Shown: positions 36,226-42,497 of the stretch, in pieces
Layout: each line of letters opens with the position of its first letter
How positions within the stretch are numbered: the first letter of the stretch is position 1
Position numbers and translations under genes: made by a program
NCBI RefSeq assembly: GCF_039566955.1
Contig: NZ_CP154796.1
Coordinates: 248,001-312,000 of the forward strand
Length of the DNA: 64,000 bases
Origin: Micromonospora sp. DSM 45708
GTDB taxonomy: Bacteria > Actinomycetota > Actinomycetes > Mycobacteriales > Micromonosporaceae
Reading direction: 5' to 3'
The notes under the pieces: model-generated
The model's database searches: none
The model's input: only the letters and a program-made list of their open reading frames with translations
Told to the model about the DNA's origin: nothing

Positions 36226-36672
36226 GTGACGAGCCGCGCACCCGGGGGACTGCCCGACGAGTTCCTGGAATACCGCCTGGTCCGGTTGGCCGGCCGGCTG
36301 GAACGCCGCTTCGCCTCGGCGCTCGCCCCGACCGGGCTCTCACCCCGCCAGTTCAGCGTGCTGGCGGTCCTCACCGAATCGCCCGGCGTGACCTCCGCAG
36401 ACCTCGCGCGGGCCGTGCTGACCACCCCGCAGAGCATGGGCCCACTGCTGGACCAGATGGAGGCCCGAGGGTTGGTCGAGCGGACCGCCGGCCGTGGTCG
36501 GGGCCGAGCCGCGCCGATCCAGGTGACCGACACCGGAGCGGCGCTGCTGCGGGAGGCGGCCGGGTTGGTCGACGCGCTCGACGACTCCACCCGGCGGCGG
36601 CTCGGCGAACGGGACCACCGGGAGCTGAACCGCCTCCTGGCGATCCTGGCCGAGCACGTCGGCGACGACTGA
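36226..36672 (+). CDS. MarR-family transcriptional regulator
   Basis: 148 residues. Winged helix-turn-helix with LSPRQFSVLAVLTESPGVTS, recognition helix TPQSMGPLLDQMEARGLVE and wing ERTAGRGRGRAAPIQVT. GTG 36226 follows a TACGGT box by 6 nt, suggesting leaderless expression. It likely represses itself and the divergent four-helix membrane gene through the shared operator; the ligand is unknown. Confidence 0.92.
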   Translation: MTSRAPGGLPDEFLEYRLVRLAGRLERRFASALAPTGLSPRQFSVLAVLTESPGVTSADLARAVLTTPQSMGPLLDQMEARGLVERTAGRGRGRAAPIQVTDTGAALLREAAGLVDALDDSTRRRLGERDHRELNRLLAILAEHVGDD

Positions 36673-36683
36673 CGCCGGCTCCC

Positions 36684-37178
36684 CTAGCGGTAGTTGGTGA
36701 ACTGGAGCGCCACCCCGAAGTCCTCGCCCTTGAGCAGCGAGATGACGGCCTGAAGGTCGTCCTTCTTCTTGCCGGTGACGCGGAGCTGGTCACCCTGGAT
36801 CTGCGCCTGCACGCCCTTCGGACCCTCGTCGCGGATCTTCTTGCTGATCGCCTTGGCCTTGTCGGTGTCGATGCCCTGGATCACCTTGGCGTCGATCTTG
36901 AAGATCTTGCCCGAGGCGCGCGGGTCGCCGGCGTCCAGCGACTTCATCGAGATGTTCCGCTTGACCAGCTTCTCCTTGAAGACGTCCAGCGCGGCGCGCA
37001 CCCGCTCCTCGGTCTCCGCCTGAAGGCTGATCGCCTCCTCGCCCGACCAGGAGATCTCGGCCCCGGTCCCGCGGAAGTCGAACCGCGTCGCGAGCTCCTT
37101 CTCCGCCTGGCGGAGGGCGTTGTCGACCTCCTGGCGGTCAACCTTGCTCACGATGTCGAACGACGGGCTCGCTGCCAT
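36684..37178 (-). CDS. YajQ family nucleotide-binding protein
   Basis: 164 residues, the family length. It has the conserved start [39 protein letters not shown] and a terminal [10 protein letters not shown]. YajQ proteins have two RNA-recognition-like domains; some bind cyclic di-GMP and act with transcription factors. ATG 37178 is preferred over ATG 37184 because AGGAG is then 7 nt away. The GGDEF-EAL enzyme 5 kb away is a possible functional link, but only by inference. Confidence 0.93.
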   Translation of the reverse strand: MAASPSFDIVSKVDRQEVDNALRQAEKELATRFDFRGTGAEISWSGEEAISLQAETEERVRAALDVFKEKLVKRNISMKSLDAGDPRASGKIFKIDAKVIQGIDTDKAKAISKKIRDEGPKGVQAQIQGDQLRVTGKKKDDLQAVISLLKGEDFGVALQFTNYR

Positions 37179-37324
37179 GATCATGCTCCTGCTGTCCGGC
37201 GGTGTGTCCTGATCCGTCCCGCACTGACCAGCGTGGGACCCCCTGACGGTACCCCGTTGCGCAGGGGGCCGGGACAACCGCTATCCTTGCTTCCGCTGCC
37301 GCGTCACGACGCGGTGGGTGCCCT

Positions 37325-37405
37325 GGCGGGTTGCCCGAGCGGCCAATGGGAGCGGACTGTAAATCCGTCGCGAAAGCTTCAGAGGTTCGAATCCTCTACC
37401 CGCCA
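37325..37405 (+). tRNA. tRNA-Tyr (GTA)
   Basis: Class II tRNA with acceptor GGCGGGT/ACCCGCC, anticodon stem GCGGA/TCCGT and loop CTGTAAA (anticodon GTA), a long variable arm, T-arm loop TTCGAAT, discriminator A at 37405 and an encoded CCA at 37406-37408. Integrase relics follow immediately downstream, so its 3' end is a likely integration site. Confidence 0.95.
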
Positions 37406-37543
37406 CCAGGTGCACCAATGGCCCCTGAACAGCAGGAATGCTGATCGGGGGCCGTTGTCGTCTGTCTGGGGGGAGTCCGGCTGGGTCCAGCCGTCTACGA
37501 CTGGTTGTGGGCAGATGGTGGGCAGGTCGATCTTGCCGACTGA

Positions 37544-37678
37544 GGGCTCTTCTCGGGCTGCGAACGTTGTGGTTGGTGGCTCGGCCACGGCATCGCCGTC
37601 CTGCTCCGGGTCCACGCCAACTGCATCATCGGGGGAGGCGACACCATGAACGACAAGATCGGCGACGCGCACGAATGA
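37544..37678 (+). pseudogene. Integrase C-terminal relic 1
   Basis: After an in-frame stop at 37541, the frame reads LGHGIAVLLRVHANCI then GGGDTMNDKIGDAHE and a stop. This matches the C-terminal end of actinobacterial tyrosine recombinases: the LGH box and the conserved region that ends in a Tyr/His-A-x-C-I segment. All catalytic domain upstream is gone. It sits 136 nt after tRNA-Tyr. Confidence 0.75.
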
Positions 37679-37680
37679 TC

Positions 37681-38241
37681 TCAGTCGTGCAACCGGCCAC
37701 GACAACGCCGGGCGGCCTCGGTGAATCCGGGCTCTGCGCTGTCGCCCAGGAGGCGAGCAGCGTCTGCCATGTGAGTCCAGAAGACCTGCGCGTTTGCTGG
37801 CGTCCGCCTGCACCACAGGGCTTCCGCCGAGAGGAAGGCTTGGAGCATCTTCCCCGTGGTCATCGACCGATGGAAGGTGAGAGCCCAGCCGCTGGGGATC
37901 GGTCCGGCCGCCTTCAGCGCTTCACGAAGTGTCTTCGCGATTTCGGTGCTGGCCTCATCCAGCTTGATCTGATGGTCGAAGTACCCCGCGCTCTCCAGCA
38001 CCTCCCCGATGACACCTTCCTCGTCGGGAGGCACCTCGTCGAACAACCCGAGGTACTCCAACAAGCGCTGATCGGCCTCACTGACGCTGGTGCCGCCAGC
38101 CACGCAGACCGCTATCGCCGTCAGGCGCAGATCGCCTCCAGTCGTGGCGAGGCGGCCGAAGGCCTGGCCCGGAGCGTCCCCCGCTTGGAGACGGGCAACA
38201 GCAGCCGAGATGCGGGTATCAAGATCGGGCGGGTGCTCCAC
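37681..38241 (-). CDS. Hypothetical protein between the integrase relics
   Basis: 186 residues, mostly helical and soluble, without recognised domains. It starts MEHPPDLDTRISAAVARLQA. A degenerate TPR-like or regulatory helix bundle is possible. It is opposite in strand to the two integrase relics that flank it as direct repeats. Codon usage is consistent with a real gene; no strong ribosome site is visible at ATG 38241. Confidence 0.55.
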   Translation of the reverse strand: MEHPPDLDTRISAAVARLQAGDAPGQAFGRLATTGGDLRLTAIAVCVAGGTSVSEADQRLLEYLGLFDEVPPDEEGVIGEVLESAGYFDHQIKLDEASTEIAKTLREALKAAGPIPSGWALTFHRSMTTGKMLQAFLSAEALWCRRTPANAQVFWTHMADAARLLGDSAEPGFTEAARRCRGRLHD

Positions 38242-38274
38242 GCCGCAGAGCCTGCCCCTGCCGGCCGTATCGGC

Positions 38275-38437
38275 GCCAGCGACGACGAGGCTCGGCTCTG
38301 GTTGAATGCCGGTGTCCCGCCGACCGAGGTTGCCCGACGCCTAGGCCACAGCGTCGCCGCTGCGCCGCGTCTACGCCAACTGGATCGACGGCGGAGACGA
38401 CACCATGAACGACAAGATCGGCGATGCGCTCGGATGA
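38275..38437 (+). pseudogene. Integrase C-terminal relic 2, frameshifted
   Basis: The frame DDEARLWLNAGVPPTEVARR-LGHSVA (to 38358) is clearly the recombinase region with the H-x-x-R/LGH box. A shift near 38359 (about 2 nt lost) moves to the frame LRRVYANWIDGGDDTMNDKI then GDALG and a stop at 38437. The C-terminal DTMNDKIGDA is shared with relic 1, so both derive from related integrases. Confidence 0.8.
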
Positions 38438-38517
38438 TGTCGCAACTCAGTGGCAACGTCCTCGCCGTCAGCACGCCTGGACCCTCGACAACCTCGCGGT
38501 GCCATACGGTGATCGAC

Positions 38518-39204
38518 ATGACGCGGACCGAGGCTCTGCGTGATCTGCTGGACAACGGCCGGGACTGCGACACTCCACGGCTGGAGGCGATCGCCGTCGA
38601 ACTCGACCTACCCGTGGCTGACGTCCTCGTAGTCGCGGGCCACCCGGTACCGGGGGACCTGCTGCCGCCCGACCGCGATAAGACCGTCATGCGGGCGTTC
38701 GCCTACCGCGTGACCTACTGCAACCACCCTCAGTTGGCGGCGCTGCGCGAGTTCCTGCTCGCCATGCCGGATGAAGGCGCGGCGCCTGAGCCTCGGCCGG
38801 CTCGCGATCCGGCCGACCCGGGCCCGTTCCCGGCCGTCCTACACGGTCTTATGCGTAACCGAGGCTTTGGGGTGCGGGAGTTCCCGTTCGTCGGTCTGTC
38901 GATCAGCACCCTCAGAGGCATGCTGGGCGGGGCATGGCACCGGCTCTCCCAACTGCAAGCCGTGGCCGGTCCGCTGGGCTGGAGCACGGAGGACCTGGCC
39001 ACCCTGGCGGGCGAGCCGCTGCAACCCCTCGAATACGGTCCGATGTTCTGTCACCACGTCGGCGCGGTGTTCTTGGCCGCCGTCCCCCGCACCACCGATC
39101 AACTGGTGCGAGCCGCCCGTGAGGCGGACCGGTTGAGCGCGCGCGAGGACCACGGCGCCTGGCAACCAGTATCCGAGGGCATCTACGACTGCCCGGACGC
39201 GTAG
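38518..39204 (+). CDS. Hypothetical protein with possible XRE-like helices
   Basis: 228 residues. Two segments, PRLEAIAVELDLPVADVLVV and LQAVAGPLGWSTEDLATLAG, have the spacing of XRE-type helix-turn-helix motifs, but family assignment is uncertain. A TACGGT box ends 7 nt before ATG 38518, suggesting a leaderless start. It lies between an integrase relic and the convergent DUF397 gene. Confidence 0.65.
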   Translation: MTRTEALRDLLDNGRDCDTPRLEAIAVELDLPVADVLVVAGHPVPGDLLPPDRDKTVMRAFAYRVTYCNHPQLAALREFLLAMPDEGAAPEPRPARDPADPGPFPAVLHGLMRNRGFGVREFPFVGLSISTLRGMLGGAWHRLSQLQAVAGPLGWSTEDLATLAGEPLQPLEYGPMFCHHVGAVFLAAVPRTTDQLVRAAREADRLSAREDHGAWQPVSEGIYDCPDA

Positions 39205-39255
39205 GCGGGCACTGTCGAACACGCTCCAAGGGCGGCCCGTTGTGGGATCCGAAGC

Positions 39256-39453
39256 TCAGTTGCGGGATCCGTCCCTGACGAACTCGACAAAGGAAGCCCA
39301 CTGGGCCGAGTTGAACGTCAGCGACGGACCGGCGACGTCCTTGCTGTCCCGTACGCCCACGACGCCCGGAAGATTGTCGGCAACCTCGACACAGTTGCCC
39401 TCGTTGCCGCTGTAGCTGCTCTTGCGCCAGTGGATCGTGGTCAGCTCAGTCAT
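39256..39453 (-). CDS. DUF397 small protein
   Basis: 65 residues with the family signature W-R-K-S-S-Y-S-G-N-E-G-N-C-V-E-V and V-R-D-S-K-D near the centre, ending W-A-S-F-V-E-F-V-R-D-G. DUF397 proteins pair with DUF5753-type HTH regulators throughout mycelial actinomycetes and have been linked to development, antibiotic control and toxin-antitoxin-like behaviour. It overlaps the HTH gene by 8 nt, so translation is coupled. Confidence 0.93.
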   Translation of the reverse strand: MTELTTIHWRKSSYSGNEGNCVEVADNLPGVVGVRDSKDVAGPSLTFNSAQWASFVEFVRDGSRN

Positions 39454-40324
39454 CGTAGGTCTCCTTGATCACGGCGCCCACCAGATCTTCGGAGGCGCGT
39501 TCGTCCAGGGCAAGGCTCCAAAGAGTCTCCCAAGCCGACGAGTAAGTCTCCACCTCACTCCTCCGATCGAGGTAGATGCTGCCGGTCATCGACTCGCTGT
39601 AGACCGTGGTCGGCTCGGCAGGCCGGGTGCCCTTCGCGGGAAAGTCGAGCAGCACGAAGTTGCCAGCGACGGATGCTCGGTGTGGGCCGATGTCCCTCGG
39701 CAGCACGCGGACCCTGATGTTCGTTGCCTGGGCCGCGTTGACCAGGTAGGCCAACTGCGCCCGCCACGCTTCCACGTCACCGATCGGCCGATGCAGGACA
39801 GCCTCGTCGACGATCGTTTCGAAGAGAGGTGCTGCCGGACTCCGCCGGGCGAGAAGCTTTTGCCGCTCCATCCGGAGGGCGACCTTCTGGGCCACCTCCT
39901 GCGTTGTGCGGCCCGGCTTGGTCTCGAAGACCACCGACATGTATTCGGGTGTCTGAAGGAGTCCCGGGATCAGATTCGGCTCGTACTGCCGGATGTGGCA
40001 GGCGGCAGCCTCCAGCCCGACGTAAAGCTCGAACCAGGCGGGGATCGCATCGCCGTAGGCGTGCCACCAGCCCCGGCTCTTGCTTTCCCGGGCGAGTGAG
40101 ACGAGGACTTCGGTCAGGTCGGTCGAGGTGCCGTAGAGCTGGCACATGAGGTTCACGTCGTGGGTGCGGAGCGAGGTGTGGCCGGCCTCCAGCCGGTACA
40201 TCTTCGCCCGTGACCACTCCAGCGTCTTCGCGGCGGCTTCCAGGTTGATGCCGGCTTCCTCGCGCGCCTGCCGCAGCAGCCGGCCGAGTTGCCGACGCGG
40301 GACGGAAGATCCCGTCTCGGCCAT
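39446..40324 (-). CDS. HTH regulator with DUF5753 domain (Scr1-like antitoxin-type)
   Basis: 292 residues. XRE helix-turn-helix at about 12-66 (GRLLRQAREEAGINLEAAAK, SRAKMYRLEAG), then a DUF5753 domain (about 95-285) with WFELYVGLEAAA, YEPNLIPGLLQTPEY and FVLLDFPAKGTRPAEPTTVY. Such proteins regulate themselves with an adjacent DUF397 partner. Divergent, 176 nt away, is a chain of six tiny genes it may control. ATG 40324 has a weak GGGGAT upstream. Confidence 0.92.
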   Translation of the reverse strand: MAETGSSVPRRQLGRLLRQAREEAGINLEAAAKTLEWSRAKMYRLEAGHTSLRTHDVNLMCQLYGTSTDLTEVLVSLARESKSRGWWHAYGDAIPAWFELYVGLEAAACHIRQYEPNLIPGLLQTPEYMSVVFETKPGRTTQEVAQKVALRMERQKLLARRSPAAPLFETIVDEAVLHRPIGDVEAWRAQLAYLVNAAQATNIRVRVLPRDIGPHRASVAGNFVLLDFPAKGTRPAEPTTVYSESMTGSIYLDRRSEVETYSSAWETLWSLALDERASEDLVGAVIKETYDD

Positions 40325-40500
40325 CTGATCCCCAATCTCACCTCAACCGCCTGTGTGTCTCACTTCAGCCACCCTGCCCGCCCGGATGGCACGACGTCAA
40401 TCTCGATGTCTGAAACCCGCGATGAGATGTTGCAGTGACGGTGCCACTACGCCACGTTGGCAGCCGAAGGGGTCGGTTGACGATTCGCCGGAGGTGCGCG

Positions 40501-40701
40501 ATGCCCCGCTGGAAGTGGTTCCAACGCAGCAACGAGCCGGTCGATCTGGTGCAGCGGCCGACCAACAACGAGCGTCCTGGCGAAACCGGGAAACGGAACG
40601 ACGGCGCCAACGTCCTGCCGTTGGTCCGCTCTCCAGCGACCCGGGCCGCTCAGGCGCGAACAGAAGATGGCGGGAAGCGTCGTCACGGTGACGAGCCGTG
40701 A
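40501..40701 (+). CDS. Small hypothetical protein 1 of the six-gene micro-operon
   Basis: 66 residues, basic and polar: MPRWKWFQRSNEPVDLVQRP then a disordered Arg/Gly/Glu-rich remainder. No family recognised. GGAGG 6 nt before ATG 40501 is the best ribosome site of the chain, so this is probably the first gene. Its stop overlaps the next start (GTGA). Confidence 0.6.
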   Translation: MPRWKWFQRSNEPVDLVQRPTNNERPGETGKRNDGANVLPLVRSPATRAAQARTEDGGKRRHGDEP

Positions 40702-40868
40702 GGCCGGAGCGGAGACCGGACACGCCCCTCATCGTGGCGGTGTCCTGGGCCGTCATCGACTACCACGTGGCGTACACCTGCCCGCGTTGCCGGCCGTACG
40801 GATGGTGTCCCCGGGTGGTCGTCGCCCGCGCCCGCATCCGCGCCTGGCGCAAGGCCTGTGGGCAGTGA
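40698..40868 (+). CDS. Small hypothetical protein 2: compact Cys motif
   Basis: 56 residues. The centre D-Y-H-V-A-Y-T-C-P-R-C-R-P-Y-G-W-C-P has three closely spaced cysteines (CPxC-x5-C) that could bind zinc, then an Arg/Ala helix ending KACGQ. Small proteins of this pattern recur in Micromonosporaceae (recollection, unchecked). Overlaps both neighbours by 4 nt. Confidence 0.65.
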   Translation: MRPERRPDTPLIVAVSWAVIDYHVAYTCPRCRPYGWCPRVVVARARIRAWRKACGQ

Positions 40869-41218
40869 CGGAGCTGAAGCCCGGCGTGCTGCTCCTCGTC
40901 GGCAGGGCGGCCGGCGTGCAGTTCGCGAGGCCGTTCCACTTCCGGCTGATCCGCGTCCTCGACTGGAGCACCTACGACGGCTGGACGTGGCTGGACGGCT
41001 ACCAGCTCGACGAGCAGGGCGACGCCGTGGCGCGTCGGTCGATCTTCGTCAAGCGGTGCGGCTTGAGCGCAGGCTCCGCTTCTTCACAACGAATGCTGGG
41101 GATGAGGCCGGCTCCGGACGGCGGGCGCCGGAGCAATAGAGCGCGGGTGCCGGCCAGCCGCCCCTCTCCCCGCTCGGCGCGGCAATGGACAGGACAGGGA
41201 CGGACTGATGGTGCGTAG
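40865..41218 (+). CDS. Small hypothetical protein 3
   Basis: 117 residues. The first 68 look like a beta-rich domain: LKPGVLLLVGRAAGVQFARP, FHFRLIRVLDWSTYDGWTWL, then RRSIFVKRCGL. The remaining 50 are Ser/Arg/Pro-rich and probably disordered, perhaps read-through of a lost stop. GTG 40865 overlaps the previous stop (GTGA). Confidence 0.6.
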   Translation: MTELKPGVLLLVGRAAGVQFARPFHFRLIRVLDWSTYDGWTWLDGYQLDEQGDAVARRSIFVKRCGLSAGSASSQRMLGMRPAPDGGRRSNRARVPASRPSPRSARQWTGQGRTDGA

Positions 41219-41372
41219 TTGGCGGGACACCCGCTCCCGGATGAACCTCGATGAGGCTCCTGTCGCCGCGCACCGGGAGCGGATGCTCGCCGAGGTCAGG
41301 GCATCACGTCCGGGGCCGCCACCTCATCCGGTCGACCACACCCACGGGCCGGGTCGGGAGGAGCCGCGATGA
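41208..41372 (+). CDS. Small hypothetical protein 4
   Basis: 54 residues. MVRSWRDTRSRMNLDEAPVA and AHRERMLAEVRA form a charged helix resembling the N-terminal lead-in of some XRE/antitoxin proteins, but the HTH is absent and a Pro/His/Gly-rich tail replaces it. It may be a truncated antitoxin. AGGACAGGGA lies upstream; overlaps gene 3 by 11 nt and gene 5 by 4 nt. Confidence 0.5.
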   Translation: MVRSWRDTRSRMNLDEAPVAAHRERMLAEVRASRPGPPPHPVDHTHGPGREEPR

Positions 41373-41455
41373 CCACTCGCCGCACGCCGGCGGCCCAGTT
41401 GGTCGACGTGCCCGCCGATCGTCTGCGCCGCCGGTTCCTGGGTTGGGCGCGGTGA
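41369..41455 (+). CDS. Tiny hypothetical protein 5
   Basis: 28 residues, MTTRRTPAAQLVDVPADRLR then RRFLGWAR. ATGA overlap with gene 4 and GTGA overlap with gene 6 support translation as a coupling frame; too short to assign function. Confidence 0.4.
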   Translation: MTTRRTPAAQLVDVPADRLRRRFLGWAR

Positions 41456-41625
41456 GCATCCTTCGGACCGGCGACGAGAAGTTCCACTACAGCGACGGCT
41501 CCCACCGGTGGATCCCGCCGGACCCGGACTACGACCAGGAGGTCTGGAACGAGCAGGTGCGCCAGCACAAGCAGGGCCACCTGCGGAACGAGCGCCCGAC
41601 GGTCCGCATCCAACGCCTGGTCTGA
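41452..41625 (+). CDS. Small hypothetical protein 6
   Basis: 57 residues, highly polar: S-I-L-R-T-G-D-E-K-F-H-Y-S-D-G then W-I-P-P-D-P-D-Y-D and a basic, Gln-rich end. No family recognised. Last of the six-gene chain. Confidence 0.5.
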   Translation: MSILRTGDEKFHYSDGSHRWIPPDPDYDQEVWNEQVRQHKQGHLRNERPTVRIQRLV

Positions 41626-41669
41626 GCGCCGCCGCGCCGCGTACAAGAAAAAGGTCGTACCGTGCGGTC

Positions 41670-41906
41670 ATGCTCTATGTCGGCCTGCTCGGCTGGGTGC
41701 TGATCCACGTGCTGGCCCTCGCCGCGGTCGTCGCCGTCGTCTGCCTCGCGCGGTGGCTGTGGCGGTCGACGCGACGCGGCGTGGCGGCGCTGCCGGCCCG
41801 GCTTCGGGCGTTGCCGGGCCAACTGCGGGCGCTCACGGTCGAGCCGCCGCCGGGGCCCGCGTTCAACGACGCCCGGGACGTGTGGCCGATGCCGCCGGAC
41901 GACTGA
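41670..41906 (+). CDS. Small single-pass membrane protein
   Basis: 78 residues with one N-terminal membrane helix (about 3-28, VGLLGWVLIHVLALAAVVAV) and an Arg-rich cytoplasmic part. ATG 41670 follows a TACCGT box by 6 nt, a leaderless pattern. Function unknown. Confidence 0.6.
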   Translation: MLYVGLLGWVLIHVLALAAVVAVVCLARWLWRSTRRGVAALPARLRALPGQLRALTVEPPPGPAFNDARDVWPMPPDD

Positions 41907-42301
41907 GGCGCAACCGGCAGGTGAGGGGATGTGTCGGTGATTCACCAGCGATTGACCCGTATCGCCCTCTGGTGCTCGGGCGAGTTATAGGTATGGTGGT
42001 CTATGCCCAGGGTCGTCCGAGCCACGGGATGGGGAGCACGGCCGGGCGCAGCGGCCCGATCGCTTTCGGGGCCGCCTAGATCAGTTCGCGTTGAAGGTCG
42101 GAATACGCAATGGACGGACGGCCGCGGGGCCCGTGAGCCCGCTGATCTGGCTACGCGTCCCTCTGGCACCGGGCCGATCGGCGAAACCTTTTCGACGGTC
42201 GGATCGGGCCTGTTCCCACGGCTTTCCTGCGTGCGGGCCCTGTGGCACGATCGTGGAACCTCCACCATCCCCGGTGTCCCATCCCCGACAGGAGAGCGAA
42301 C
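41907..42301. other. 395-nt noncoding region before the small exported peptide
   Basis: Less GC-rich than the surroundings, without a convincing ORF. It contains an isolated TTGACC near 41952 and a TATAGGTATGGT segment near 41986, not at standard spacing, and an imperfect stem around 42170-42215. Could be a long 5' leader; no known riboswitch recognised. Confidence 0.5.
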
Positions 42302-42445
42302 ATGTCTGGTCGAAGACTGGGCCGGCTGCTTGGCTCAATGCTGGTTTTTGCCGCCGTCATGAGTGGCGTCCTGGTCGGCGCAGGGCCGGAGCTCGGCGAC
42401 ATGCAGACCGCGGACGTCATCTGGAACATGCCTGCGACTCGCTGA
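42302..42445 (+). CDS. 47-residue exported or membrane peptide
   Basis: Basic start MSGRRLGRLLGS, hydrophobic LVFAAVMSGVLVGAG and a short polar end with MQTADVIWNMPATR: either a cleaved exported peptide or a small membrane peptide. AGGAGAG lies 6 nt before ATG 42302. It is 52 nt upstream of the GGDEF-EAL gene on the same strand. No family recognised. Confidence 0.6.
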   Translation: MSGRRLGRLLGSMLVFAAVMSGVLVGAGPELGDMQTADVIWNMPATR

Positions 42446-42497
42446 CGTTCACCGTCCCCTCCGAGCCAGGCGAAAGTCGATCGACGGAAGGGGCGGC

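Larger units (their letters stand above)
37409..41640. mobile_element. Accessory island, probably a decayed integrated element at tRNA-Tyr
   Basis: Visibly less GC-rich than its flanks, and it follows tRNA-Tyr. It holds two truncated tyrosine-recombinase C-termini, unrecognised genes, a DUF397/HTH pair and six tiny overlapping genes. No direct repeat of the tRNA 3' end was found by eye, so the right boundary is a guess. Confidence 0.45.

Noticed and set aside
37409..42300. Attachment-site copy of the tRNA-Tyr 3' end bounding the island
   Set aside because: No second copy of the terminal GGTTCGAATCCTCTACCCGCC was seen by eye, so the right edge cannot be placed.
41907..42301. Cyclic di-GMP or other riboswitch before the GGDEF-EAL gene
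   Set aside because: No known riboswitch core was recognised; the 47-codon peptide lies between the leader and the enzyme gene.
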